This document shows, one piece after another, positions 56,189 through 64,000 of a DNA stretch of 64,000 bases (its first letter is position 1; every line of letters begins with the position of its first letter). The position numbers and the translations under genes were made by a program. Source of the stretch: Nocardia coubleae NBRC 108252 (GTDB lineage: Bacteria; Actinomycetota; Actinomycetes; Mycobacteriales; Mycobacteriaceae); assembly GCF_001612805.1 (NCBI RefSeq), contig NZ_BDBD01000011.1, positions 1,116,001 to 1,180,000 on the forward strand, read 5' to 3'. The notes under the pieces were generated by a model. The model ran no database searches and was not told the origin of the DNA. It saw nothing but the letters and a program-made list of their open reading frames with translations.

Positions 56189-57001
56189 CTACTCGGGTTC
56201 GGGGCGGAGGAACTCGGCGACGCGCGGTCCGAGGTCGTCGGCGCGGGTGACGAGCCCGAGATGGCCGTCGGGGTAGATGTGCAGGGCCGAGTCGGGCATC
56301 AGCCGGTGCATGATTTTCGCGTTGATCACCGGCACGATGGGGTCGTCGTCGCCGGCGAGGATCAGCGTGGGCTGGCGGATCAGCGGCAGGAACGGCAGGC
56401 TGGTCCAGCCGGCGCCCGCGAGCAGCTGCAGCGCGTAACCCGGACCGGGAGCGCGACCCGCATGGTGATGCAGGATCTCCTGGGCGAGCGCGGGTTCCGC
56501 ACGCAGGCGGCCCCCGTAGATCGTCGCGGCGATCGCGGCCGCGTAGGCGCGATCGCGGTACCGGCGCGGGGTGATCATCTTGCTCAGCACCCGGGGATGC
56601 GCCGGAATCATCAGCATGCCGGTCGCCGTGGCGACGAGCACCAGGCGCCGGCATCGCCGGGGGTTCTGCAAGGCGAATTGCTGCGCGAGACCACCACCCC
56701 ACGAGATGCCGAGCACGTCGGTCTCCGGGTAGCCGAGTTCGTCGAGGACATCGCCGAGCGCGCAGGCCAGAGTCGCGAAATTGTAAGGCAGGCGCGGCAT
56801 TTCGGAACCGCCGATACCGGGCACATCGAACCGGATCACCGGGATCGCCGGGTCGAGTCGATCGAGGAAGGGCTCGAGCAGCTCGAGCCTCGCCCCGATG
56901 CCGTTGCACATGAGCACTGGGCGCCCCTGCCCCGCGCGCACCGCGACACGCCATCGTCGCCCGTTGATCCGCACTTCCCGAACGGTCTCGACCTCGGCCA
57001 C
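56189..57001 (-). CDS. phaZ: Intracellular PHA depolymerase-like alpha/beta hydrolase
   Basis: 270 aa. MCNGIGARLELLEPF, FDVPGIGGS, nucleophile Ser in GISWGGGLAQQFA, VLVATATGM, AGDDDPIVPV (acid) and PDGHLGL (His) follow the pattern of medium-chain-length PHA depolymerase PhaZ. It would release 3-hydroxyalkanoate units from storage granules. It is transcribed behind the PucR-type regulator, 22 bp away, and divergent from the synthase-like gene. The symbol is a family-level guess. Confidence 0.75.
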   Translation of the reverse strand: MAEVETVREVRINGRRWRVAVRAGQGRPVLMCNGIGARLELLEPFLDRLDPAIPVIRFDVPGIGGSEMPRLPYNFATLACALGDVLDELGYPETDVLGISWGGGLAQQFALQNPRRCRRLVLVATATGMLMIPAHPRVLSKMITPRRYRDRAYAAAIAATIYGGRLRAEPALAQEILHHHAGRAPGPGYALQLLAGAGWTSLPFLPLIRQPTLILAGDDDPIVPVINAKIMHRLMPDSALHIYPDGHLGLVTRADDLGPRVAEFLRPEPE

Positions 57002-57023
57002 GCGACCTCCTTCAGGTTGGGAC

Positions 57024-58268
57024 TCAGGAGTCGAGTCGGTTGCCGAGCTCCGGGAACGTGCGGATCGCCTGCAGCGCGATGGTGAGATCGCTCAGCACCC
57101 GCGGGTCGTCGAGCGAGCCGCCGAGGCGTTCCTCGAGGCGGCGGATACGTTGCCGAACCGTATTGGGATGGCAGTAGAGTTCCCGGCCCGCATTGGCCGC
57201 CGAGCCACGCGCGTCGATCCACGCGGTCGCGGTGGCCAGCAGCGTCGTGCGGTCGTAGTCGGGCAGGGCGAGCACACCGTGCAACACGCGCACCACGAAT
57301 CGCCGCGTCGTCTCCCGGTCGCGCACGAGGAGATCGATATGCGGCTCGTCGTCGAGCCCGCGGATGCCCTTGGTGCCGGGCGACAGCGTTTCGAGGGCGA
57401 CCTGGGCCAGCCGCAATGCCCGGGCGGCCCCGTCGAGGCGGTGGAACACCGGACTCACTCCGACACGTCCGAGGGCCACCTGCGCGACCTCGGCGAGCAC
57501 CACCTGCGGGTCACGGCTGTTGCCCAGTGAGAGCACGCCGATCTCGTGTTGCGGCTGGGATCGCCACGCCGACCCCACATCGAGCCGCCGGAGGCGGTCC
57601 TCGAGCTGCGGCAGGGCCGCGGAATGCGCGCCGGTCACCTCCGCGACGACCACGAGAAAGGTTCCCTCGTAAGGCAAGTCGAGAAGCTTCGCGACCTCCC
57701 AGGCACTGAGCGAACCGGAAGCCGGTCCGTCGAGGATCGCCGAGATGATGCCGGATCGCCTGCGGTCCGCCTCGATCATGCGTTCGCTCATCGCCTGCCG
57801 GTACGACTCGGTCAGCGCGAGGGAGAAGTCGTCGGCCAGCTCCCAGATCGCCGTGGCGGTATCGAGCAGCGCGTCCACCGACTTGCGCCCCGAGACGCGG
57901 GCGGCGGCCAGCAATCGCTCCCACACGAACGCGAAGCCGAGGCGATAGGCGCGCAACACCTCCGGCAGCGGCATGTCCTGTGAGGCCCGGGCGCGACCGA
58001 TGTCGCGCGGAGCCGAGAGGTCGACCCCGCGTTCACCACTCAACCGTTCGAGGATCTGATTCATATTGGCTATCAGCGAGGCTCGCAATTCGTCCCGGTC
58101 GACGATGCCCGCCGTGCGATAGATCTCGATCTGCTCGAGAATCCGGACGAGCAGCTGGTCGGCCAGCGTATCGATCTGCTCGAGCAGGTCGGCGGCGAGT
58201 TCGGCCACCGGCTGAGCGAGACTCGAAGTAGGCACCTCGACAGGGTATCCACGGGCCGCGAGGCACAT
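57024..58268 (-). CDS. PucR/CdaR-type transcriptional regulator
   Basis: 414 aa from an ATG at 58268 with GGAT upstream (58370 and a GTG at 58235 are other possibilities). An N-terminal helical domain (about 20-150), a GGDEF-like middle domain and a C-terminal HTH of PucR type, RELYCHPNTVRQRIRRLEERLG, are present. Such regulators sense metabolites. It lies between the PHA depolymerase (same strand) and the divergent PHA synthase, suggesting control of storage-polymer turnover. Confidence 0.85.
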   Translation of the reverse strand: MCLAARGYPVEVPTSSLAQPVAELAADLLEQIDTLADQLLVRILEQIEIYRTAGIVDRDELRASLIANMNQILERLSGERGVDLSAPRDIGRARASQDMPLPEVLRAYRLGFAFVWERLLAAARVSGRKSVDALLDTATAIWELADDFSLALTESYRQAMSERMIEADRRRSGIISAILDGPASGSLSAWEVAKLLDLPYEGTFLVVVAEVTGAHSAALPQLEDRLRRLDVGSAWRSQPQHEIGVLSLGNSRDPQVVLAEVAQVALGRVGVSPVFHRLDGAARALRLAQVALETLSPGTKGIRGLDDEPHIDLLVRDRETTRRFVVRVLHGVLALPDYDRTTLLATATAWIDARGSAANAGRELYCHPNTVRQRIRRLEERLGGSLDDPRVLSDLTIALQAIRTFPELGNRLDS

Positions 58269-58396
58269 CGCATCCGGCAGAGCAGAGTGTGCGTGCCGAC
58301 ACAGTCGCGCCGGATCTGGTGTCGGCGCCGACATTGGCTGGACCGGCCCGATGCGCGAATCTGTGAGCACGCGTTCGGCACGGTGGCCGCACTGAG

Positions 58397-60298
58397 ATGC
58401 GGGTCATCGTGCGTTCGCCACCGGATAGCGACAAGACCCTCCTCTCGGTCGTCGACCACCGCACCAGATCTGGCAAGCAGATCGACGCGGAGCGACCAGA
58501 CACCCGCTGCGCGGACTGTGCCCGCGCGGCCGACAGGAGTGGAGACGCCATCATCAATTCCGGTACGAAACCCAAGGAAAACGCCGAACACGCGGCCGTC
58601 GATTCGCCTGAGCGCCGGACGACGAGTGAAACCCCGGAGTTCGTCGCGCCTCTCGATCAGCTGCTGAGCGAGGCCGCACTGCGGCCCGTGAACCGGTGGC
58701 TGCCCGGCGACTCGGGGGTTCGGTTCCTCGATGCGCTGGCCAAACGCCCCGACCGGGTCAAGCGCAGGGTCGGGGCACTCGTCGACGAACTCGGCCGGAT
58801 CGTCATGGGCACATCGCAGCTCGCACCGCAGCCGAAGGACCGGCGCTTCAGTGACCCGGAGTGGTCGCAGAACCCGCTACTGAAGCGCGTCGTGCAGGCC
58901 TACCTGGCCGCGGACGAACTGGCCGAGGGGCTCCTCGAGGACGCGCCGCTGGAGTGGCGCGATGCCCAGCGGATGAAGTTCGTCCTCTCGAACATCCTCG
59001 AAGCCGCCGCCCCGAGCAACAATCCACTGATCAGCCCCGTCGCGTGGAAGACGTTCTTCGCCACCAAAGGCGCCAACGCGGTCTCGGGGCCGCGCAATCT
59101 CCTGCGGGACTTCGCCGGCTCACCCCGGATCCCCGCGATGGTCGAGCCGGACGCGTTCCGGGTGGGTGTCGATCTCGGTATCACCCCCGGCGCGGTCGTG
59201 TACCGGACAGAGATGTTCGAGCTGATCCAGTATCTGCCGCAGACCGAGACCGTGCGTGCGGTGCCGCTGCTGATCGTTCCGCCGACCATCAACAAGTACT
59301 ACGTCCTCGATCTGGCGCCCGGCCGCAGCCTGGTCGAGTACCTCGTCCGACAAGGCCAGCAGGTGTTCATGATCTCGTGGCGCAACCCCGATGAACGCCA
59401 TCGTGATTGGGGTATCGACGCCTATGCCGAAGCCGTGATCGAGGCGTTCGGTGTGGTCGACCGGATCGCGGGTGCCGGATCCGTGCACACGATGGCGGCC
59501 TGCTCGGGTGGCCTGATCGCCTGCATGGCGGCCGCGCACCGCGCGCGGACCGGCGGTCTCGGCAAACTCGCCAGCCTCAATCTGCTGGTCACCATGATCG
59601 ACCAGCACCGGGGAGGCATGGTGGGCTCACTCATCGACGAAGGTGTCGCTCGTGCCGCGATCGCCCGGTCGCAGCACATGGGATACCTGGACGGCCGCGC
59701 TCTCGCCGAAGTCTTCGCCTGGTTGCGACCGTCCGATCTGGTCTGGAACTACTGGGTCAACAACTATCTGCAAGGGAAGACCCCACCCAAGTTCGACATC
59801 CTGTTCTGGAACGCCGACACCACCCGGATGCCCGCCGCGCTGCATCGTGACTTCATCGAAGCCGCACTGCACAACAAGCTGGCCACCGCGGGCGCGGTCA
59901 CGGTGCTCGGCACCCCCATCGAACTGAACAAGATCACCGTCGACTCCTATGTCGTGGCCGGCTCGGCGGACCACATCTGTCCCTGGGCCAACTGCTACCG
60001 CAGTGCCCAACTGCTCGGCGGCAAGGTGCGTTTCGTCCTGTCGACCAACGGTCATATCGCCGCGCTGGTCAACCCGCCCGGCAACCGCAAGTCCAATTAC
60101 CAGGTGTCCGAGGACACCTCGCTCGATCCCGCGGACTGGCGCGGCGCGGCGGCGACCGTGCAGGGGTCGTGGTGGCCCGACTACGCCGCGTGGCTCGGCG
60201 ACCGTTCCGGGCCGGACAAACCTGCCTCGGCCATGCTCGGCAGCGCCGAGTTCCGGCCGCTCGGCGTCGCGCCCGGCACTTACGTCTTGTCCGACTGA
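58397..60298 (+). CDS. phaC: Polyhydroxyalkanoate synthase (PhaC family)
   Basis: 633 aa. The PhaC N-domain is recognisable (WSQNPLLKRVVQAYL, SNNPLISPVAWK, VYRTEMFELIQY). The lipase-like box holds Cys369 in MAACSGGL, the acid sits in SADHICPW and the His in TNGHIAALVNPPGN. It polymerises 3-hydroxyacyl-CoAs. The first about 75 residues are polar, without a good start signal; the ATG at 58397 is the only clear one and the true start may lie downstream. Paired with a depolymerase and regulator. Confidence 0.87.
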   Translation: MRVIVRSPPDSDKTLLSVVDHRTRSGKQIDAERPDTRCADCARAADRSGDAIINSGTKPKENAEHAAVDSPERRTTSETPEFVAPLDQLLSEAALRPVNRWLPGDSGVRFLDALAKRPDRVKRRVGALVDELGRIVMGTSQLAPQPKDRRFSDPEWSQNPLLKRVVQAYLAADELAEGLLEDAPLEWRDAQRMKFVLSNILEAAAPSNNPLISPVAWKTFFATKGANAVSGPRNLLRDFAGSPRIPAMVEPDAFRVGVDLGITPGAVVYRTEMFELIQYLPQTETVRAVPLLIVPPTINKYYVLDLAPGRSLVEYLVRQGQQVFMISWRNPDERHRDWGIDAYAEAVIEAFGVVDRIAGAGSVHTMAACSGGLIACMAAAHRARTGGLGKLASLNLLVTMIDQHRGGMVGSLIDEGVARAAIARSQHMGYLDGRALAEVFAWLRPSDLVWNYWVNNYLQGKTPPKFDILFWNADTTRMPAALHRDFIEAALHNKLATAGAVTVLGTPIELNKITVDSYVVAGSADHICPWANCYRSAQLLGGKVRFVLSTNGHIAALVNPPGNRKSNYQVSEDTSLDPADWRGAAATVQGSWWPDYAAWLGDRSGPDKPASAMLGSAEFRPLGVAPGTYVLSD

Positions 60299-60305
60299 CC
60301 CCGGT

Positions 60306-60926
60306 TCACCATCCACCTTTCACCACGTCGACCGCGACGCCGATCACCGCGACGTTGTAGAAGAACCCGATCACCGAGTGGAGCAGCACTTGCGCCCGGA
60401 TGGAACGGGTTCGGGTGTTGACGTCGGAGACCGCGAACGAGACACCGATGGTGAAGGAGAAATAGGCGAAGTCCAGCAGATTCGGGCGCGGGGTGTCGGG
60501 GAACGACAGAGGTTGTTCCGGGAGCCGCCGGTGGTAGGTGCGGGCGTACTGTTCGGCGAAACCGAGGTGCAGCAGGAACCAGGCCAGCAGGGCCACAACG
60601 ACAGCGATGATGTCGGTGGGCACCGCGTGGTCGTCGCCCGCGTCGCCTGCGACGATCGAGAGCACCGTGGCCAAACCGACGGTGCTCGTGACCACTGTCA
60701 AGACGAGTGCCGTCCAGCTGTCGGGGATCGCGTCCATCCACTCGGCGGGGTCGTCGGCGTGGCGGTTCCGCAGCAACAGAACCAGCCACGCACCGATGTA
60801 CACGGCGGCGAGAAGCCCCCAGCCGAGCAACCATCCGCGCGGCTCACCGGCCCACAGCGCGGCAACGCCGAGCACCACCAGGCCCGCCTCGAGGACCCGG
60901 CTCGCGATCACCCTCGGGCTGTGCAC
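60306..60926 (-). CDS. DUF1345 membrane protein
   Basis: 206 aa with five to six hydrophobic helices. The closing stretch FAYFSFTIGVSFAVSDVNTR and SVIGFFYNVAVIGVAVDV is diagnostic of DUF1345. Function unknown. The start is a GTG at 60926 with AAGGAG eight bases upstream; the open frame continues to 61355. It is convergent with the PHA synthase, seven bases apart, and follows the SDR gene by 74 bp. Confidence 0.85.
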   Translation of the reverse strand: MHSPRVIASRVLEAGLVVLGVAALWAGEPRGWLLGWGLLAAVYIGAWLVLLLRNRHADDPAEWMDAIPDSWTALVLTVVTSTVGLATVLSIVAGDAGDDHAVPTDIIAVVVALLAWFLLHLGFAEQYARTYHRRLPEQPLSFPDTPRPNLLDFAYFSFTIGVSFAVSDVNTRTRSIRAQVLLHSVIGFFYNVAVIGVAVDVVKGGW

Positions 60927-61000
60927 AGAGACGACTCCTTCACTCCGGCTGGAGGGAGGCCGTGCGTGGCAGTGCCGACCCGCCCTGCCGCATCGTATGT

Positions 61001-61759
61001 TCAGAGTGCGCGGACGAGGCCGGTCGACGCGCCTCTGTCGACGACCAAGGTCTCGCCCGTCACCCATCGCTGCGCGTCCGAGGCGAGGTGGGCGATGATT
61101 TCGCCGGGGTCGTCCGGCTCGCCGGACGGTGGCGGTGTGGTGGTCGCCCCGGCGAGTCCACCGCCGAGCGCGATGGCGTTGACCCGTACGGCCGGTGAGA
61201 GCTCGGCCGCCAATTGTCCGGTGACGTGGATCAGTGCGGCATGTGCCGCGCTGTACAGGCCGGAGTCCGCCCCACCGACCGTGTTGATCACTACGCCGCC
61301 GTGCTCGCTCATCCACGCGCGCGCCACGAGTGAGGTCCACAGGATCGGCGCCCACAGGTTCACGCCGAGGGTTTTGGTGAATCTCAGGTAGTCCTGATCG
61401 ACGAGCCGGCCGCGGGCATGGTCGGTGCCCGACGTGTTGACCAGGATGTCGACGCTACCGAAACGGTCGATCGCCGATTCCACACATCGTTGCGCTGCTT
61501 CCTGGTCGACGGCACCGACGGCCACGCCGACGGCGTTGCCTCCGACTGCGGCCGCGGCCGCGTTCGCGGCGTCCCGACCGGGTAAGGCCAGTACGACATT
61601 GCCGCCTGCTCGGGAAATCGCCTGTGCCGCAGCCGAAGCGGCCCCCCGCATGCCACCGGTGATGACGGCCGTCCGGCCGGAGAAATCGAATCGGCTCACC
61701 TCGGCCCCCATCACTGTCTGCTCGTCGGGCGACTGTGCGGGCAGGCCCTCAACGGACAT
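61001..61759 (-). CDS. Degenerate SDR-fold protein
   Basis: 252 aa from the ATG at 61759 (GGAAGG upstream). The fold is SDR (AVITGG, DILVNTSGTDHARG, a WMSEHGGVVINTVGG strand, RVNAIALGGG), but the motifs are altered: TGxxxGIG reads TGGMRGAA and YxxxK reads YSAAH. Without the lysine, dehydrogenase chemistry is doubtful. It may bind a ligand or do other work. It is expressed from a consensus promoter with operator site B, the same as for the small membrane protein at 50758. Confidence 0.8.
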   Translation of the reverse strand: MSVEGLPAQSPDEQTVMGAEVSRFDFSGRTAVITGGMRGAASAAAQAISRAGGNVVLALPGRDAANAAAAAVGGNAVGVAVGAVDQEAAQRCVESAIDRFGSVDILVNTSGTDHARGRLVDQDYLRFTKTLGVNLWAPILWTSLVARAWMSEHGGVVINTVGGADSGLYSAAHAALIHVTGQLAAELSPAVRVNAIALGGGLAGATTTPPPSGEPDDPGEIIAHLASDAQRWVTGETLVVDRGASTGLVRAL

Positions 61760-61834
61760 CGTCGGCCTTCCCGGTGCGCCGTTGCACCGAGCAGGAGCCT
61801 GCATCGCGGTGATCCCACTTCGCTGCGTTATCGA

Positions 61835-61879
61835 AGTCGAATCTAATTCGAGTTTAGGAGCGAGTCGCTGCACTGTCAA
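61835..61879 (-). promoter_or_regulatory. Promoter with AGTCGAA-N5-TTCGAGT operator (site B)
   Basis: On the minus strand -35 TTGACA (61879-61874), 17 bp and -10 TAAACT (61856-61851). The inverted repeat TTCGAGT/AGTCGAA with a five-base spacer (61835-61853) begins in the -10 box, as in site A. One arm has one mismatch. Confidence 0.75.
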
Positions 61880-61918
61880 CCGGCGGTAAGGCCGATCTCA
61901 GACCTGCGGCCGCCGTGG

Positions 61919-62548
61919 TCAGTCCTGCGGCGCGTAGGTGCCGAGGTATGCCGTGACCAGTCGCTTCAACTCGGCGATGGTCGGCTCGTCGCCCCCCGCC
62001 GACCGACGGAATGCCACGTCGAACAGTCGGCTACCGGCTTCGAAAGCGAGCTCGACGGCGAGCTGGGGAGTATCGCCGTCGAGGAGGTTCCGGTCGATCA
62101 GGTAGCGCCAGAACCGCTCGGCGAGTTCCGCGTCGAAGGCCTTGGCCACCTCGCCGATCGCCGGGGAGCGCCCGAAGTACCAGAGTTCGACGAAGTCGGG
62201 GAACTCCCGGCAGTACCCGACCAGAATGTCGACGATTCCGCCGACGGCCTGGCTCAGGCTCCCCGGGGCCGCATGCTCGAGCGCGTCGGCGATCCGGCTG
62301 TCCAATCGCTCCGCGTGCCGGCGCACCAGCTCGACATCCACGTGGTTGCGATCAGCGAAGTAGTGGTACATCGAGGCCAGTGGGATGCCGGTCCGTTCAC
62401 TGATCGCCTTCAACGTGGCGGCCTCGTATCCCTGCTCCCGCAGCAGCGTTTCAGCCGCCTCGAGGATGGCCTGTACCCGCTCGACTCCGCGGCGCTGCAC
62501 CGGGGCCGGTCGAGCGGACGCTTTGCGCGCCGGCGATTTATCGAACAC
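61919..62548 (-). CDS. TetR-family regulator
   Basis: 209 aa from a GTG at 62548 (frame open to 62632). The HTH is TLKAISERTGIPLASMYHYFADRN, with an acidic helical domain after it. It is upstream of the degenerate SDR gene on the same strand, 66 bp before its promoter, and divergent from the secreted GH5 gene. The 244-bp gap 62549-62792 has no operator I can name. Targets unknown. Confidence 0.82.
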   Translation of the reverse strand: MFDKSPARKASARPAPVQRRGVERVQAILEAAETLLREQGYEAATLKAISERTGIPLASMYHYFADRNHVDVELVRRHAERLDSRIADALEHAAPGSLSQAVGGIVDILVGYCREFPDFVELWYFGRSPAIGEVAKAFDAELAERFWRYLIDRNLLDGDTPQLAVELAFEAGSRLFDVAFRRSAGGDEPTIAELKRLVTAYLGTYAPQD

Positions 62549-62792
62549 GATTCCAGATCGTAACCCCTGCCCGACCGGTCCGCACCTATCTGATCGGCCG
62601 GCCATGCCGCCTCGAAACCGTCCTGTGCGCATCCACAGGACTCCGTCCCACCTGAGATCGACTCTGCTTCAAGCTCTTTCACAGGTGTTACCTTGACCAC
62701 TCCGATAGTCACCCGCTATGTTCACTCGCCAACAGAACTGGTCACACGTTCAAATGGGCGTGCGACCAACTGCGGGAGTCTGAGGGACGCGG

Positions 62793-64000
62793 ATGATCGA
62801 AACAGCAAGACGCGGTGGACGCGCCGTGCGGTGGATGACAACGATCGCGCTGGTCGCCGGAATCGGCGTGGCCGGGAGCGCTCCGGTCGCGGCGCAACCC
62901 GGTTCGGAGCTGACACCGCTGCGTGCCGAGGGCGCCGAGCTGGTCGACGGATTCGGCCGCACCGTGCTGCTGCACGGAGTCAACAATGTCGACAAGCGCG
63001 CACCCTTCCTGATGCCCGGCGACAATTTCACCCTCACCGACGAGTCCGCGGCGGTGCTCGCCCGGCACGGGTTCAACACGGTTCGCCTCGGGGTGTCGTT
63101 CGAGGGCTTGATGCCGACCGAGGGCGTGATCGACACCGCCTACCTCGATCGCGTCGAAGACGTCGTGGACACCTTGGCCGCGCACGGCATCTACACCCTG
63201 CTCGACAATCACCAGGACGGACTGTCGAACGTATGGGGCGGCAACGGTTTTCCCGCCTGGTCCATCCGGGCTCGGCCGCACGCCGACGAACCCAACCCCC
63301 GTTTTCCGCTGTACTTCCTCATGCCGAGCATGAACCTCGGCTGGGACGAAGTGTGGAACAACACCCACGGCGTCCTCGACCACCTGGCTACCGCGCTCGG
63401 CGCGCTGGCCGAACGGATGAACGGCCGCGCGGGCGTGCTCGGCATCGAGCTGCTCAACGAACCCTGGCCGGGCACACCGTTTCTCACCTGTTTTCCCGAC
63501 GGCTGCCCCAGCTTCGACGCCACCTATCAACGCGCCCTGCAGCGACTGACCGATGCCGTCCGGGCCCGCAATGCCACGGTGCCGGTGTTCTGGGAGCCCA
63601 ATGTCACGTGGAACGAGACGATGCCGAGTCACCTCGGCAAGAATCCGCCGATCACCAGCTCCGACATCGTGTTCGCCCCGCACGACTACTGCGTCCCGAG
63701 CCAGCTCGCCATCTACCTCGACCTGCCGGAGGACCTGCGCGCGGTGTGCCCGGTGCAGCAGGACAAGACCTGGTCCAACATCGATTCGTTCACCGCTCGC
63801 ACCGATATCCCGACCATGATCACCGAATTCGGTGACGGCGACCCGACGGTGTTGCGCAACACCACGATTCGCGCCGACGAACGGTTCGTCGGCTGGCACT
63901 ACTGGCATTACAGCGCCGGTGACGGCGATCCGTTCCGCGGTGACCTGGGCCGCGAACTGGTGCGCACCTACCCACGTGCCACCGCGGGGACGCCCGAAGC
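62793..64000 (+). CDS. Secreted GH5 endoglycoceramidase-like glycosidase (cut by window edge)
   Basis: The frame runs from the ATG at 62793 off the right edge, 402 codons seen. A signal peptide with a hydrophobic core ends near VAAQPG (about residue 38), so the enzyme is exported. The GH5 barrel shows HGVNNVDKRAP, RLGVSFEGLMP, LDNHQDG, the acid/base Glu223 in LLNEPWPG and the nucleophile Glu345 in MITEFGD. The NEPWPG form and two Cys-bearing inserts (FLTCFPDGC) match endoglycoceramidases, known from Rhodococcus, which split glycosphingolipids. The C-terminal beta-domain lies outside. AGGGA precedes the start. Confidence 0.85.
   Translation, partial: MIETARRGGRAVRWMTTIALVAGIGVAGSAPVAAQPGSELTPLRAEGAELVDGFGRTVLLHGVNNVDKRAPFLMPGDNFTLTDESAAVLARHGFNTVRLGVSFEGLMPTEGVIDTAYLDRVEDVVDTLAAHGIYTLLDNHQDGLSNVWGGNGFPAWSIRARPHADEPNPRFPLYFLMPSMNLGWDEVWNNTHGVLDHLATALGALAERMNGRAGVLGIELLNEPWPGTPFLTCFPDGCPSFDATYQRALQRLTDAVRARNATVPVFWEPNVTWNETMPSHLGKNPPITSSDIVFAPHDYCVPSQLAIYLDLPEDLRAVCPVQQDKTWSNIDSFTARTDIPTMITEFGDGDPTVLRNTTIRADERFVGWHYWHYSAGDGDPFRGDLGRELVRTYPRATAGTPE

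Overview
The window is GC-rich by eye and densely coded, with no RNA genes, insertion sequences or CRISPR arrays seen. It looks like a chromosomal segment of a mycolate-bearing actinobacterium (Corynebacteriales). Nocardia or a close relative fits best: there are two adjacent MspA/Nfp-type outer-membrane porins, an MmpL-type exporter, six acyl-CoA dehydrogenases, GTG/TTG starts, 1-8 bp start/stop overlaps and probable leaderless mRNAs. The genus is an inference.

Region A (1-16.3 kb) is a catabolic cluster. A seven-gene minus-strand operon (CoA ligase, crotonase, alcohol dehydrogenase, aldehyde dehydrogenase, Baeyer-Villiger-type monooxygenase, hotdog lyase/thioesterase, DAO-type FAD oxidase; 11365 to 3002) is flanked by a flavin amine oxidase (cut by the left edge), a membrane protein, a nitronate monooxygenase, a MaoC hydratase, a TetR regulator, a glutamine-synthetase-like/PuuD-like/SCP2-like operon and an HSL esterase. 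Four promoters here share one 23-bp element and a degenerate fifth copy exists, so the region looks like one regulon. An amine-to-ketone-to-ester route with side-chain oxidation is the best guess.

Region B (16.4-27.9 kb) is a ten-gene minus-strand chain: thiolase, two SDRs, MaoC, an APH-type kinase, three acyl-CoA dehydrogenases and the proton-pumping transhydrogenase pntA-pntB, with a divergent TetR gene and a palindromic operator. The kinase next to an ACAD11-like dehydrogenase resembles the phospho-elimination route for 4-hydroxyacyl-CoA (mammalian ACAD10/11, bacterial LvaA/LvaC).

Region C (28-50 kb) encodes aldehyde and alcohol dehydrogenases, two paralogous MFS carriers, a CoA ligase, a GlcD-like oxidase, a ThDP enzyme, a second DAO-type oxidase, RidA, a PhyH-type dioxygenase, a thioesterase, a HisD-like dehydrogenase with a LacI regulator, a lactate-2-monooxygenase-like enzyme, a metallo-hydrolase, a flavin amine oxidase and an MmpL protein. 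Six copies of a 24-bp palindrome, most with a -35 box in the arm and a -10 box 17-18 bp away, tie these units together and also precede a porin at 56 kb. Together they suggest a regulon for a 2-hydroxy- or amino-substituted acid, from uptake to decarboxylation.

Region D (50-64 kb) has a TetR/small membrane protein pair, three more acyl-CoA dehydrogenases, the two porins, a polyhydroxyalkanoate module (depolymerase, PucR-type regulator, synthase), a DUF1345 membrane protein, a degenerate SDR, another TetR gene and the start of a secreted GH5 endoglycoceramidase-like enzyme cut by the right edge. No stretch beyond about 310 bases lacks a gene; the longest (11366-11675) holds two divergent promoters.
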